NCBI RefSeq assembly: GCF_008364795.1
Contig: NZ_VTTM01000002.1
Location: 496,001 to 560,000 of the forward strand
Length of the DNA stretch: 64,000 nucleotides
From: Azospirillum oryzae
Lineage (GTDB): Bacteria > Pseudomonadota > Alphaproteobacteria > Azospirillales > Azospirillaceae
Reading direction: 5' to 3'
Shown here: positions 17,281 to 26,348 of the stretch, one piece after another
How the letters are laid out: each line of letters starts with the position of its first letter
How positions within the stretch are numbered: the first letter of the stretch is position 1
Notes under the pieces: model-generated
Told to the model about the DNA's origin: nothing
Database searches by the model: none
The model's input: only the letters and a program-made list of their open reading frames with translations
Translations under genes and position numbers: made by a program

Positions 17281-17472
17281 TCACGCCGGAACGCAGCAGT
17301 CGGCCGGGCAGACGGCGGCGCATTGCGGGCTGTCGAACTGGCCCTGGCACTCGGTGCACTTGGCCGGGTCGATGACGTAGGTGCCTTTCTTCAGGCTGAT
17401 CGCGACGTTCGGGCACTCGGCCTCGCAGGCGCCGCAGACGGTGCATTCGGCGGACTTGATCTTGTAGGCCAT
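17281..17472 (-). CDS. fdxN: 2[4Fe-4S] ferredoxin FdxN
   Basis: 63 residues with two cluster motifs: [16 protein letters not shown] and the longer-spaced [21 protein letters not shown], typical of nif-linked FdxN ferredoxins downstream of nifB. It is likely an electron donor in NifB-dependent cofactor synthesis or to nitrogenase reductase. It starts 56 bp after nifB and shares its transcript. Confidence 0.95.
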   Translation of the reverse strand: MAYKIKSAECTVCGACEAECPNVAISLKKGTYVIDPAKCTECQGQFDSPQCAAVCPADCCVPA

Positions 17473-17528
17473 GGCTCTCTCCTTCGGTGATGGGATGGCT
17501 GTGGAAGGGGGAAAAGGGAGGTGAGGTG

Positions 17529-19091
17529 TCAGGCGCGGCGCGCGGTCAGCGCCCCGGTGCGGATCACCGCGTCCTGGCCGGCGCGGGACTGGACGGCGCC
17601 CTGGCCGAGCCGCTCGGCGTAGTCTTTGAAGTAGGCCAGCGCCGATTCCTCGATGTAGTCGAAGGCGAAGCGGTCGACCGGCTCGATCCCGGCATCGGCC
17701 AGCGACTTGGACGGGCAGCCGCCGATCTTTGCGACGAACACCGCGGTGCAGTCGTTGATGGCCGCCAGCACGCCGTCCAGCGTGTCCACGTCGCCGGAAC
17801 CGCCCTCGCAATACTGGTCGACGCGGCGGTGGCCGACGAACTTGGCGCCGCCCGGACCCACCTCGTAGATTTGGAATTCCTTGGCGTGGCCGAAATGCTC
17901 GTTGATGCGCTCGCCGCCCTTGGTGGCGACGGCGATCAGGATGGGGTCGACCGTGAAGCCGATGCTCTCGCGGACATCGGCCTGGGCGGCCGCCTTGGAG
18001 GCATGACGGCCGGCGCGTTCGGCCTCGACATGGTCGCGGTAGCTGCGGCGGGCCTCATCGTCATAGTCGATGGCGCCCATCGCCTCGATCTTGTCGGCGG
18101 TGAACTCCTCGCCACGGTCCTCGCCCAGCAGCCCGACCGCATCGGCGCGGCACTGGCGGCAATGGCGCATCAGCTTGGCGCCGCCCTCGCAGGCGTCCTG
18201 CACCACCTTCAGCTCCTGCGCGGTGGGTCCGCGCTGGCCGTTCAGGCCGAACCAGGTGCCGTGGGCGGCGTCGGAGATCAGCGGCATGATGTTGTGCAGG
18301 AAGGCGCCGCGGCTCTTCACCGCCTTGTTCACCTCCAGCAGGTGTTCGTCGTTGATCCCCGGGATCATGACGGAATTCACCTTCACCAGGATGCCGCGCG
18401 AGGTCAGCATCTCCAGCCCCAGCATCTGCTGTTCGTGCAGGATCTTGGCGGCGTCCAGCCCCGTCCAGCGCTTGTGCTTGTGGAAGATCCACGGGTAGAT
18501 CCGCGCGCCGACCTCCGGATCGACCATGTTGATGGTGATGGTGACGTGGTCGATGTTGTACTGCGCGATGGTGTCCACATGGTCGGGCAGGGCCAGACCG
18601 TTGGTGGACAGGCACAGCTTCAGGTCCGGCGCCTTCTTCTGCAGCATTTCGAAGGTGGCGAAGGTGTTCCTGCCGTTCGCCGCCAGACTGTCGCCGGGGC
18701 CGGCGATGCCGATCACCGACAGTTGCGGGATTTCCTGGGCAACGGCGAGGATCTTCTTGATCGCCTGATCGGGGGTCAGCTTTTCGGAGACCACGCCTGG
18801 CCGGCTCTCGTTCGAGCAATCGTATTTGCGGTTGCAGTAGTTGCACTGGATGTTGCAGGCCGGGGCGACCGCGACATGCATGCGGGCGAAATAGTGATGC
18901 GCCTCTTCCGAATAGCAGGGGTGGTTCTTCACCTTCTCCCACACCGCCGGGTCCATGTCGGCCGGACCATCGGACGATCCGCAGGACGACGACGAACAGC
19001 CGGACGCCGCCTCGGGCGCTGCCGGCATCGTCGCGGGCGGGGCCAGTTCCCCGAGCCCGAAGATGCTGTCGAGCGAAACCACGTTGCTCAT
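17529..19091 (-). CDS. nifB: FeMo-cofactor biosynthesis radical SAM protein NifB
   Basis: 520 residues. A Ser/Cys-rich N-terminus ([10 protein letters not shown]) precedes the radical-SAM domain with CNIQCNYC at residues 79-86, followed by a conserved NRKYDC. Further conserved cysteines are in [13 protein letters not shown]. The C-terminal ~130 residues are a NifX-like domain ([28 protein letters not shown]) that binds the product NifB-co. NifB fuses two 4Fe-4S clusters with a carbide and a sulfur to give the 8Fe core of FeMo-co. The ATG at 19091 lies 6 bases after AAGGAG; the adjacent ATG at 19094 is the alternative. A -24/-12 promoter with two NifA sites lies upstream. Confidence 0.97.
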   Translation of the reverse strand: MSNVVSLDSIFGLGELAPPATMPAAPEAASGCSSSSCGSSDGPADMDPAVWEKVKNHPCYSEEAHHYFARMHVAVAPACNIQCNYCNRKYDCSNESRPGVVSEKLTPDQAIKKILAVAQEIPQLSVIGIAGPGDSLAANGRNTFATFEMLQKKAPDLKLCLSTNGLALPDHVDTIAQYNIDHVTITINMVDPEVGARIYPWIFHKHKRWTGLDAAKILHEQQMLGLEMLTSRGILVKVNSVMIPGINDEHLLEVNKAVKSRGAFLHNIMPLISDAAHGTWFGLNGQRGPTAQELKVVQDACEGGAKLMRHCRQCRADAVGLLGEDRGEEFTADKIEAMGAIDYDDEARRSYRDHVEAERAGRHASKAAAQADVRESIGFTVDPILIAVATKGGERINEHFGHAKEFQIYEVGPGGAKFVGHRRVDQYCEGGSGDVDTLDGVLAAINDCTAVFVAKIGGCPSKSLADAGIEPVDRFAFDYIEESALAYFKDYAERLGQGAVQSRAGQDAVIRTGALTARRA

Positions 19092-19145
19092 CATCCACTC
19101 CTTCCCTGCCGTGCCGGACGACACCGTTGGACGAATGGAGGAAAA

Positions 19146-19160
19146 GCAAGTTCGGGGCCA
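19146..19160 (-). promoter_or_regulatory. Sigma-54 (-24/-12) promoter of nifB
   Basis: On the minus strand the sequence reads TGGCCCC-N4-TTGC, with the invariant GG and GC pairs at the exact sigma-54 spacing. It is about 55 bp upstream of the nifB start and is preceded by two NifA sites. Confidence 0.85.
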
Positions 19161-19217
19161 GAGCGGAGAATTAAGTAGTTACAATGGCTTGCCGGGATTT
19201 GTCGGCGTCGCGGACGC

Positions 19218-19233
19218 TGTCGTCATTGCGACA
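19218..19233. promoter_or_regulatory. NifA upstream activator sequence 1
   Basis: Perfect TGT-N10-ACA (tgt at 19218-19220, aca at 19231-19233), centred about 90 bp before the predicted nifB transcription start, the usual distance for NifA. Confidence 0.85.
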
Positions 19234-19256
19234 ATGGCGGGTGTGGCAGGGAGCTT

Positions 19257-19272
19257 TGTCGGGGTGCCGACA
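19257..19272. promoter_or_regulatory. NifA upstream activator sequence 2
   Basis: Second perfect TGT-N10-ACA (tgt at 19257-19259, aca at 19270-19272), 39 bp further upstream and only 6 bp beyond the stop of the cyclase-FHA gene. Confidence 0.82.
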
Positions 19273-19278
19273 AACCGG

Positions 19279-20208
19279 TCAGGCCAATTCGCCGCGGAAG
19301 GCGACGACATGGTCCTGGCTCTCGTCCAGTGCCTCCGCGCCGAAGCCGATCAGGCCGCTGCCGACCAGCTTGGTCGAATCGCGGCGCAGCACCACCGGCG
19401 GCGACCCGCCGCTGCGGATGTAGGTGCCGTTGGTGGAATGGTCGGTCAGCAGGAAGCTTTCGCGGGTGAAATCGATCACCGCATGCTGGCGCGAGGTCTG
19501 GCGGGAGGCGATGCGCAGTCCGCTGCTGTCCTCCCGGCCGATGGTGACGCGCGGCAGCCCCCGGCTCATCGTGATGTCCTGCCCACGGTAGGAGAGGTGC
19601 AGGGTCACCATGCTGCGGCCGGCCTCCGGCACCAGGGAGAAGCCCAGCGTCGTGCTTTCGATGGCGTCGTCGGCCTCGTCGGCGGAGCGGATCTGGTGGA
19701 CGCGGATCGGTGCGGCCTTGCCCTTCATCGCGACGTTGCTCAGCGGCTTGGTCCGGCTCCGCTGGTCCGGCGACAGGCCGTCGACCAGCGCCTGGGTCGC
19801 CAGGATTTCGCCCGGCCGGGCGATCTGCTGCACCCTTGCGGCCACGTTGCAGGCGTCGCCGTACAGGTCGCCCACCCCTTCGATCACCGCGCCGAAATGG
19901 ATGCCGATGCGCAGCCGCATCCCGTGCAGGTCCTGGATGCCGATCATCGCGCAGGCGGCGCGGGCGCTGTCGTCGCATACCGGAAAGGCGGCGAGCAGCC
20001 CGTCGCCCAGGCTCTTGATGACGCCGCCGCGTTGCTCCTCCACCAGCCGGCGCAGATGGGCCAGCACCCGCTGCGTCAGCGCCGCGGCGGTGGCGTTGCC
20101 GATTCGCTCGTACAACATCGTGCTGTCGGCGATGTCGACGAACAGCAGGGCAAGGGGCTTCTCAAGCGAAGGCAAGACGGAAATCCGTTGGGACGGGGAA
20201 TGCGCCAT
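19279..20208 (-). CDS. Class III adenylate/guanylate cyclase with C-terminal FHA domain
   Basis: 309 residues. The first ~175 residues form a class III nucleotidyl cyclase domain: metal aspartates in LLFVDIADST and IKSLGDGLLAAF, and the transition-state Asn/Arg in YGDACNVAARV, so it looks active. Residues ~205-300 are an FHA phosphothreonine-binding domain (VTIGREDSS, TSRQHAVIDF, DHSTNGTYI). No membrane segment. It lies 71 bp after nifA and before the nifB promoter, so it is probably co-transcribed with nifA. A link between Thr-phosphorylated partners, cyclic-nucleotide output and nitrogen fixation is inferred from position only. cAMP versus cGMP cannot be judged safely. Confidence 0.88.
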   Translation of the reverse strand: MAHSPSQRISVLPSLEKPLALLFVDIADSTMLYERIGNATAAALTQRVLAHLRRLVEEQRGGVIKSLGDGLLAAFPVCDDSARAACAMIGIQDLHGMRLRIGIHFGAVIEGVGDLYGDACNVAARVQQIARPGEILATQALVDGLSPDQRSRTKPLSNVAMKGKAAPIRVHQIRSADEADDAIESTTLGFSLVPEAGRSMVTLHLSYRGQDITMSRGLPRVTIGREDSSGLRIASRQTSRQHAVIDFTRESFLLTDHSTNGTYIRSGGSPPVVLRRDSTKLVGSGLIGFGAEALDESQDHVVAFRGELA

Positions 20209-20279
20209 CGAACCGAAGGCCCGTCAGGGTAGCACGAAATCGCAGCGAAGTGTGACGGAGAGGGAGCTTCGCCCGATTC

Positions 20280-22196
20280 CTAGAACCGCTTGATCTCGAT
20301 GTTGTACTTGCGCAGCGCGTAGCTCACCTGCCGCGTCGTCATGCCCAGCAGGCGGGCGGCCTTGGCCTGGACCCAACCCGTCCGTTCCATCGCCCAGACC
20401 AGGCGGTCGCGCAGCGGACCCGACTCGGGCTCGTCCAACGGCAGGTCGGGGCCGGCTGCCGCCGGCTGCGGAGCCGGCGCGGAGGGGATGGCGGGGGTGG
20501 ATGCCGCCGGTTGCGGAGCGGGCAGGGGCACGATGGCCGAGGGCGGCAGCGGCTTGGAGGCGCCGCAGACCGGCATCGGCCCGGCCCCGCAGCCGGACGC
20601 GCAGGCCGGCCACTGTGCGCCGCCGGGGGCGCCGTTCAGCGCTCCGTTGGCGGGGGCCGGCACGGCCGGCGGCATGGCGGCGCCGTTCATGGGGGCCGGC
20701 TGAGCCCGCCCTTGCGCCGGATTGCCCACCCCCGGATTGCCGGCCGCCGGGTTGGTGGGGGTCCCGCTCATCGACGGCGCCAGCCCACCGACGGCGGCGC
20801 CCATGGTGCGGTACTGGAACAGCACCGACGAGTTGCAGAGATTCATGCTGCAGGACAGGTCGGGCACGCGGATGGTGCCGTTGCGGCACTGGGTCGCCGC
20901 GCGCTCGATGCAGTTCTCCAGCTCGCGCACGTTGCCGGGCCAGGTGCAGCGGTTCAGCACCTCCAGCGCCTCGGCGGCGATGTCGAGGTTCAGGCCGTTG
21001 TCGCGGCCGAACTTGGCGACGAAGTGCTTGGCCAGCGTGGCGATGTCGCCGCGCCGTTCGCGCAGCGGCGGCAGGTGGATCGTCACCACGTTGATGCGGA
21101 AATAGAGATCGGCGCGGAACTTGCCGTGGCCGACCGCCTCCTCCAGGTTCAGGTTGGTGGCGCAGATCAGCCGCACGTCGGTCTTGATCGTCTTCGACCC
21201 GCCGACCCGCTCGAACTCCTGCTCCTGCAGAACGCGCAGCAGCTTGGCCTGGAAGTTGGAGGAGATGTCGCCGATCTCGTCCAGGAACAGGGTGCCGCCC
21301 GACGCCAGTTCGAACCGGCCCTTGTGGTCCTTCTGCGCGCCGGTGAAGGACCCCTTCTCGTGGCCGAACAGCTCCGACTCCAGAAGCGATTCGGGCAATG
21401 CTGCGCAGTTGACGCGGATGAAGGGGGCGTCCTTGCGCGGCGACAGGTTGTGGATGGCCCGCGCGATCAGCTCCTTGCCGGTGCCGCTCTCGCCGCGGAT
21501 CAGCACGGTCGACTTGAAGGGCGCAACCCGGTGCACCTGGGCCAGCACGTCGACCATGTTGGGGCTGGTGCAGACCACGTCGTTGACGGGGGCCACCACC
21601 GGCCGCAGTTCCTTCTGCACGCGGAAGGTCTCGCGCATCATGAAGCGCCGCTCCTCCGCCACCGTCCGGTGCAGGCGCACGGTCTGGCCGATCAGGTTGG
21701 CGACCATGGTCAGGAAGCGGACATCGGAGCCGAAATGGCCGCTGGGGCCGTCGTCGGAAATGCGGTCGATGGTCAGCACCCCGATGACGGTGCCGGCGGC
21801 CTTGATCGGCACGCCGACCAGCGACGCCACCTGTTCGTCCAGATCGTCCCGCCCGCCGGAGCGGTTGTTGAACAGCGGCTCTTCCGCCAGGTTGGGAACG
21901 ACGGCCGGCATGCCGGTCTTCAGGATGCGGCCGCTGATGCCTTCGCCCTGGTTGTAGTCGATTTCCTGTGCCGGCGAGTCCTTCGGCAGCCCTTGCGCGG
22001 CGACGAGCCGCAGAGCCCCGTCCTCGCCCTGGAGATAGACCCGGCCGCGGTGCATCTGCAACTGATAGGACAGCGCGCGCAGCACCTCGCGCAGGGTTTG
22101 TTCCAGATCGAGCGACGACCCGAGGATCTTGCTGACCTCGTAGATCGTCAGCAGCTCCAGGCTGGAGGATGACGCGGACTGGGCAGCACTCGGCAT
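20280..22196 (-). CDS. nifA: Nif-specific sigma-54 activator NifA
   Basis: 638 residues. An N-terminal GAF domain (~20-175) is followed by the AAA+ domain with Walker A GESGTGKE (235-242), the sigma-54 contact GSFTGA (283-288) and Walker [11 protein letters not shown]. The oxygen/redox motif C417-X11-C429-X19-C449-X4-C454 marks the alphaproteobacterial, oxygen-sensitive type. A long Pro/Ala/Gly linker (465-590) carries three further cysteines (532, 536, 544). The Fis-type helix-turn-helix closes the protein ([17 protein letters not shown] region). Start at 22196 has AGGGG seven bases upstream. It activates nif promoters such as that of nifB, from TGT-N10-ACA sites. Confidence 0.97.
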   Translation of the reverse strand: MPSAAQSASSSSLELLTIYEVSKILGSSLDLEQTLREVLRALSYQLQMHRGRVYLQGEDGALRLVAAQGLPKDSPAQEIDYNQGEGISGRILKTGMPAVVPNLAEEPLFNNRSGGRDDLDEQVASLVGVPIKAAGTVIGVLTIDRISDDGPSGHFGSDVRFLTMVANLIGQTVRLHRTVAEERRFMMRETFRVQKELRPVVAPVNDVVCTSPNMVDVLAQVHRVAPFKSTVLIRGESGTGKELIARAIHNLSPRKDAPFIRVNCAALPESLLESELFGHEKGSFTGAQKDHKGRFELASGGTLFLDEIGDISSNFQAKLLRVLQEQEFERVGGSKTIKTDVRLICATNLNLEEAVGHGKFRADLYFRINVVTIHLPPLRERRGDIATLAKHFVAKFGRDNGLNLDIAAEALEVLNRCTWPGNVRELENCIERAATQCRNGTIRVPDLSCSMNLCNSSVLFQYRTMGAAVGGLAPSMSGTPTNPAAGNPGVGNPAQGRAQPAPMNGAAMPPAVPAPANGALNGAPGGAQWPACASGCGAGPMPVCGASKPLPPSAIVPLPAPQPAASTPAIPSAPAPQPAAAGPDLPLDEPESGPLRDRLVWAMERTGWVQAKAARLLGMTTRQVSYALRKYNIEIKRF

Positions 22197-22547
22197 GATC
22201 GATCCCCTTGCTCGGCAGGAGGCCCGGGCATATGCCGGACAAGGTCGTCCAGGCATCGCAATGCATCGGGTCCCGGCGTCGGCGCCTTGATCCGTACCTC
22301 CCGATAACCGCGGCGACCGTTGGTCCGGCCACGCCGTTCATGCCCTGTTTTGGAGCCCGCCGTCCGGGCCGGGGACGGCCGCGACTCTGTTCGTACGCGG
22401 CCAGCCGGTGGAAAGTGTCCGTGACTACTCGCCGAAAGGCAAGACTTTTTGCATAGATTCCGCTGCGTCGCACAATGACCTTAGCCATTGGTGGAAGGGC
22501 CGAATCGTGTTAATTACTGACTGGTCAGTTATGAAAAGGGGCGAGCC
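22197..22547. other. Divergent intergenic region nifA-tetR
   Basis: 351 bases with no gene. I searched for TGT-N10-ACA sites, a -24/-12 element and an FNR/FixK-type box in front of nifA and found none convincing, so nifA is probably read from a sigma-70-type promoter not recognisable by eye. The right end contains the TetR operator at 22516-22529. Confidence 0.6.
22516..22529. promoter_or_regulatory. TetR-type operator
   Basis: Perfect palindrome ACTGAC-TG-GTCAGT 19 bp before the tetR start. TACTGACTGGTCAGT-like sites are typical for autoregulated TetR repressors; binding by the adjacent protein is inferred. Confidence 0.75.
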
Positions 22548-23258
22548 ATGCCCTCCCGCCAGTCCGGTCCCGTCTCCGATCCCGATTCCGGTCCGGTTTC
22601 TCCCGGCGACCCGCCGCGCTGGCGCCGCCGCAAGGAGGCCCGCCCGCAGGAGATCGTCGCCGCCGCGATGGATGTCTTCGCCGAACGCGGTTTCGCCGCC
22701 GCAAGGCTGGAGGAGGTGGCGGCCCGCGCCGGCGTCAGCAAGGGCACGCTCTATCTCTACTTTCCCAGCAAGGACGAGCTGTTCAAGGCGGTGATCCGCG
22801 CCGCCATCCTGCCCAACCTTCAGCAGGCCGAAGCGCTGGTCGCTGCGGCCGGCGGACCCTGCTTCCCGGTGCTGGAGCGGCTGCTGCGCATGGTGGCGCG
22901 GCTGATCGCGACGACCCGCATGGCGGTCATCCCGCGGCTGGTGATCGCCGAGGCCGGCAATTTCCCGGAGCTTGCCGCCTTCTACCACCGCGAGGTGATC
23001 CGGCGCGGCTTCGGCTTGCTGGCCGCCCTGTTGCGGCGGGGAATCGACAGCGGCGAGTTCCGCCCCGTGGCCGTCGATCCCACTGTGCGTCTGATCGTGG
23101 CGCCGCTGCTGATGAGCGCCGTGTGGCGGACTTCCTTCGACGGTGTCGACGGCGAGCCGCCGCTGGACGTGACGGCGTTGGTGGAAACCCACATCGACAA
23201 TCTGCGCCGGGCGCTGCTGCGCAAGACAGAAGACCTGGCGGAGGAGGGCGCGCCATGA
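22548..23258 (+). CDS. TetR/AcrR-family repressor
   Basis: 236 residues. The TetR helix-turn-helix is at residues ~30-75 (QEIVAAAMDVFAERGFAAARLEEVAARAGVSKGTLYLYFPSKDELFKAV). The C-terminal ligand domain resembles the CecR/YbiH-type TetR_C group. RBS AAGGGG lies six bases before the ATG. Its stop overlaps the start of the membrane-fusion gene (ATGA) and a perfect palindrome lies in its promoter, so it most likely represses its own operon until an exported compound binds. Confidence 0.9.
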   Translation: MPSRQSGPVSDPDSGPVSPGDPPRWRRRKEARPQEIVAAAMDVFAERGFAAARLEEVAARAGVSKGTLYLYFPSKDELFKAVIRAAILPNLQQAEALVAAAGGPCFPVLERLLRMVARLIATTRMAVIPRLVIAEAGNFPELAAFYHREVIRRGFGLLAALLRRGIDSGEFRPVAVDPTVRLIVAPLLMSAVWRTSFDGVDGEPPLDVTALVETHIDNLRRALLRKTEDLAEEGAP

Positions 23259-24238
23259 GCGGCTTTCTCGGGACCATACTGGACGGTCTGACCGCGCTGG
23301 CGCTGGCGGTCGGTCTGCCCATCGCGGCCGGCGGCCCGCCGCCGCTCGCCCATGGCTATGTGGAGGGCGAGTATCTGCGCATTGCCGCCCCCAGCGCCGG
23401 CATGCTGGAGAGCCTGTCGGTCACCCGCGGCACCCAGGTGGCGGCTGGAGCGCCGCTGTTCGCCATCGACCGCGCCACCGCAACGGCGGAACGCGACCGG
23501 CTGACCGCGGCGCTGGCCCAGGCGCGGGCGCAGCGCGCCGACCTCGCCACCGGCAAACGAGCGCAGGAGGTGGCGGTGCTGGCCGCGCAAAAGGCGCGGG
23601 CGGAGGCGGCTCTGCGCTATTCCACCGCCGAACTGGCTCGCCAGCGGGAACTGGTCGCCCACAAGGTCTCCTCTCCCGACAAGCTGGATCAGGCCCGTGC
23701 CGCCTATGACCGCGACCGCGGCCAACTGGCGGAGGCGGAGGCGCAACTGGCGGTCGCGGCGCTGCCCGCCCGTCCGGAACAGCTGCGGGCGGCCGACGAG
23801 GCGGTGACCCAGGCGGAGGCGGCGTTGGTCCAGGCGGAGCGCCGGCTCGCCGATCTGGCTCCCGTCGCCCCGGCGGCGGCGCTGGTGGACGATACGCTCT
23901 ACAATCCCGGCGAATGGGTGCCGGCGGGCTCCCCGGTGGTCTCGCTCCTGCCGCCGGAGCGGGTGAAGCTGGTGCTGTTCATGCCGGAAACCGCCATGGC
24001 GGGAGTGGCGCCGGGAGGAACCCTGTCGGTGCGCTGCGACGGCTGCCCGCCCGGCCTGTCGGCGCGGGTGACGCGGATCGCCTCCCAGGCCGAATACACG
24101 CCGCCGGTGATCTACAGCGTCGGCAGCCGCGAGAAGCTGGTCTTCCGGGTGGAGGCGGTGCCGGATCGGCCGCTGAATCCGGGGCTCCCGGTCGATGTCT
24201 GGCCAGTCAATGCCCAGGCGGCGGGGACGACGCCATGA
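23255..24238 (+). CDS. HlyD/YbhG-type membrane-fusion protein
   Basis: 327 residues. An N-terminal signal or anchor helix (LTALALAVGLPIAAGG) is followed by a biotinyl-lipoyl-like segment (LRIAAPSAGMLESLSVTRGTQVAAGAPLF), a long alpha-helical hairpin (residues ~65-185, Ala/Glu/Arg-rich coiled coil) and beta-barrel domains with APAAALVDDTLYNPGEWVPAGSPVVSLL. Such proteins bridge an inner-membrane ABC exporter to the outer membrane. Translationally coupled on both sides by ATGA overlaps. Confidence 0.9.
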   Translation: MSGFLGTILDGLTALALAVGLPIAAGGPPPLAHGYVEGEYLRIAAPSAGMLESLSVTRGTQVAAGAPLFAIDRATATAERDRLTAALAQARAQRADLATGKRAQEVAVLAAQKARAEAALRYSTAELARQRELVAHKVSSPDKLDQARAAYDRDRGQLAEAEAQLAVAALPARPEQLRAADEAVTQAEAALVQAERRLADLAPVAPAAALVDDTLYNPGEWVPAGSPVVSLLPPERVKLVLFMPETAMAGVAPGGTLSVRCDGCPPGLSARVTRIASQAEYTPPVIYSVGSREKLVFRVEAVPDRPLNPGLPVDVWPVNAQAAGTTP

Positions 24239-25212
24239 GAGAGGACGGCGCACCCGCCGCCGGCACCCCCGCCATCGACGTGCGCGGGCTGGTCAAGCGC
24301 TTCGGCAGCAAGACCGTGGTCGACGATGTGTCGATCCGGGTCGAGACCGGGGAGATCTATGGCTTCCTCGGTCCCAACGGGTCGGGCAAGACCACGACGA
24401 TCCGCCTGCTGTGCGGCCTGCTGACCCCCGACGCGGGGGAGGGCACCTGCCTTGGCCTCGACATCCGGCGGCAGAGTGCGGCGATCAAGCGGCAGGTCGG
24501 GTACATGACCCAGAAGTTCAGTTTCTGGGAGGATCTGAGCATCGCCGAGAACCTGGACTTCGTCGCCCGCATGTACGGTCTGCCCGACCGCCGCCGCCGG
24601 GTGGCCGAGGCGCTGGACCGGCTGGGGCTGTCCAACCGCCGCACCCAATTGGCCGGGGAATTGTCGGGGGGCTGGAAACAGCGTCTGGCGCTGGCCGCCT
24701 GCATCCTGCACGAGCCGAAGCTACTGCTGCTGGACGAGCCGACGGCGGGTGTCGATCCCAAGGCGCGGCGGGAATTCTGGGACGAGATCCACCGGTTGGC
24801 CGGGGAAGGGCTGACCGTGCTGGTCAGCACCCATTACATGGACGAGGCGGAACGCTGCCACCGCATCGCCTACATCGCCTATGGGACGCTGATGACTCAT
24901 GGAACGGTCGATCAGGTCGTCGCCGATTCGGGCCTGCACACCCGTCTGGTCGCCGGCAACGGCCTGCACCGCATCGCCGCGGCGCTGGAAGGACAGCCGG
25001 GGGTGGAGATGGTCGCGGTGTTCGGCAGCCGTCTGCATGTCAGCGGCAGCGACGCCGCGGCGCTGGACCGGGCGCTCGCTCCCTGGACTGAACAGCGGGG
25101 GACTGCACAGCCGGGTACCGGACAGCCGGCGCTGCGGATCACCGCGACGGAACCGACGCTGGAAGACGTCTTCATCCACCTGATGAACCGCAGCACCGAC
25201 AATTTCCGCTGA
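24235..25212 (+). CDS. ABC exporter ATP-binding protein (YbhF/CcmA-like)
   Basis: 325 residues with one nucleotide-binding domain: Walker A GPNGSGKTT, Q-loop MTQKFSFW, signature LSGGWKQRLA, Walker B LLLLDEPTAGVD and H-loop STHYMDEAE. A ~100-residue C-terminal domain ends in TLEDVFIHLMNRS, typical for ATPases of ABC-2 exporters. E. coli YbhF has two such domains; this one has one. In the related ybhGFSR operon two permease genes follow, but here the stop is followed after 5 bp by a convergent unrelated gene, so the membrane subunits are missing from the operon. Confidence 0.92.
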   Translation: MREDGAPAAGTPAIDVRGLVKRFGSKTVVDDVSIRVETGEIYGFLGPNGSGKTTTIRLLCGLLTPDAGEGTCLGLDIRRQSAAIKRQVGYMTQKFSFWEDLSIAENLDFVARMYGLPDRRRRVAEALDRLGLSNRRTQLAGELSGGWKQRLALAACILHEPKLLLLDEPTAGVDPKARREFWDEIHRLAGEGLTVLVSTHYMDEAERCHRIAYIAYGTLMTHGTVDQVVADSGLHTRLVAGNGLHRIAAALEGQPGVEMVAVFGSRLHVSGSDAAALDRALAPWTEQRGTAQPGTGQPALRITATEPTLEDVFIHLMNRSTDNFR

Positions 25213-25217
25213 GACGC

Positions 25218-25586
25218 TTACTCGGTCTGGGCAGAGGTGACGCCGGTGTTCTTGTTCCACTTGAGCGTCAGCTTGGCGATCTGGCAAAGGTTCAGGCCCT
25301 GCCACACCGCCGATTCACCATCGTCATAGACGACCTTCATGTCCCACTTGCAGGTCTTCTCGGCCTTCGCGAAGGAGACCTCGAAATATTCGCCGTCGTC
25401 CAGGACGTCGCGGCCGAGGATATCCTCGTCCCAGCTGTTGTTGTTGTTTTCGGAAACGTAGATGTGCTTCAGCGGATAGCCGGTCTTGTTGACGATCGTG
25501 AAGTCCTGTTGTCCGGCGAACGCCGCACCATTCAGCAGGAACAGAGAGGACGCGACCAGCAGGGCCTTGGCGGCGACGTTCTTCAA
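25218..25586 (-). CDS. Small secreted protein of unknown function
   Basis: 122 residues with a signal peptide (AAKALLVASSLFLLNGAAFAG). The ~100-residue mature part is beta-rich and acidic (FTIVNKTGYPLKHIYVSE, DEDILGRDVLDDGEYFEVSF) with two cysteines about 40 residues apart that could form a disulfide. Similar short exported proteins are common in proteobacteria and are sometimes mislabelled as argininosuccinate lyase. No enzymatic motif. Convergent with the ABC operon. Its promoter region is unusually AT-rich for this genome. Confidence 0.8.
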   Translation of the reverse strand: MKNVAAKALLVASSLFLLNGAAFAGQQDFTIVNKTGYPLKHIYVSENNNNSWDEDILGRDVLDDGEYFEVSFAKAEKTCKWDMKVVYDDGESAVWQGLNLCQIAKLTLKWNKNTGVTSAQTE

Positions 25587-25950
25587 GATAAGCTCCGTGT
25601 GGGGAAATTACGTTTGTGTCTAAATTTGGGCACTGAAATCGAGATACGTCAACAGTCGAGTTAATCCGAATTTTTGTCATGACCCTGAAGCATTATTTCT
25701 TTCGTTGGAAAGAAAAAGCTGATGGCGGCCGCTCGACGGCACGACGCAGGGGAAGCGGCGATGTGAAGCCGTTCGCCGGTTGCAAGAGGCCAATGGTCGC
25801 AAGCGCTTGGCGCGTCGGGAACTTTGTCGCGGCGCACACAATGTGGTACATGATGGAAACCGGCATCCGAAGCCGGGCAAGATCATGACCAAGTTCTGGA
25901 CCGCAGCCGGTCCCGCCGGGGCGGTCCCAATCCAGGGGAAGGAACAACGC
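25587..25950. other. AT-rich intergenic region with a perfect hairpin
   Basis: 364 bases without a convincing gene. It includes the promoter area of the secreted protein on the minus strand and of the 74-residue protein on the plus strand. A perfect 8-bp inverted repeat, tttctttc (25696-25703) and gaaagaaa (25708-25715) with loop gttg, lies 110 bp before the secreted-protein start. Confidence 0.55.
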
Positions 25951-26175
25951 ATGTCGGGATTCAAGGACGCGCCGCCGGACGACCGTTCGGAGCTGACTCC
26001 GGAGCAGGAAAGCGCCATCCGCATCGTCGCCAACAACCTGCATCGCCTGAACGACGCCGTCGTCAAGGCGGTCGAGGCCGGCGTGACGGTGGAACTGATG
26101 CGCACCGCCCGCTATCACAACGAGGCCGGCAACTGGGGCGACCAGCTCACCCCGGTGATCCGCCCCGGCAAGTGA
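25951..26175 (+). CDS. Conserved small acidic protein of unknown function
   Basis: 74 residues, soluble and mostly helical (LTPEQESAIRIVANNLHRLNDAVVKAVEAGVTVELMRTARYH). The ATG has a good ribosome site (GGGGAAGGAAC) and is followed by a strong terminator at 26209, so it is a self-contained gene. In-frame upstream codons exist but have no ribosome site. I do not recognise a family; a regulatory or protein-binding role would be speculation. Confidence 0.7.
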   Translation: MSGFKDAPPDDRSELTPEQESAIRIVANNLHRLNDAVVKAVEAGVTVELMRTARYHNEAGNWGDQLTPVIRPGK

Positions 26176-26208
26176 TCGCTTCCGGCCGAACAGGCCGGTA
26201 GCTTGGCG

Positions 26209-26247
26209 AAAAGGCCCCATCCGTCCAGCGGATGGCGGCCTTTTTTC
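26209..26247 (+). terminator. Rho-independent terminator
   Basis: Stem built from aaggcc and catccg arms (26211-26222) with cggatg and ggcctt (26229-26242), followed by TTTTTT at 26241-26246. It ends the small gene at 25951-26175. Confidence 0.85.
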
Positions 26248-26348
26248 GTATGTCGACAAAATTCGATGGCTGACGGAAGAAAGGGTGGCCGGCAGCGGCA
26301 ATGGCCACAAACTTGTTGGGCATTCCGCTGTCCATGCGAGGCCCAGCC

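Noticed and set aside
22197-22547. Sigma-54 or NifA sites before nifA
   Set aside because: No TGT-N10-ACA and no correctly spaced GG/GC pair were found on the minus strand.
25696-25715. Hairpin as terminator
   Set aside because: Perfect stem, but no T run follows on the plus strand, and it lies upstream rather than downstream of the minus-strand gene.
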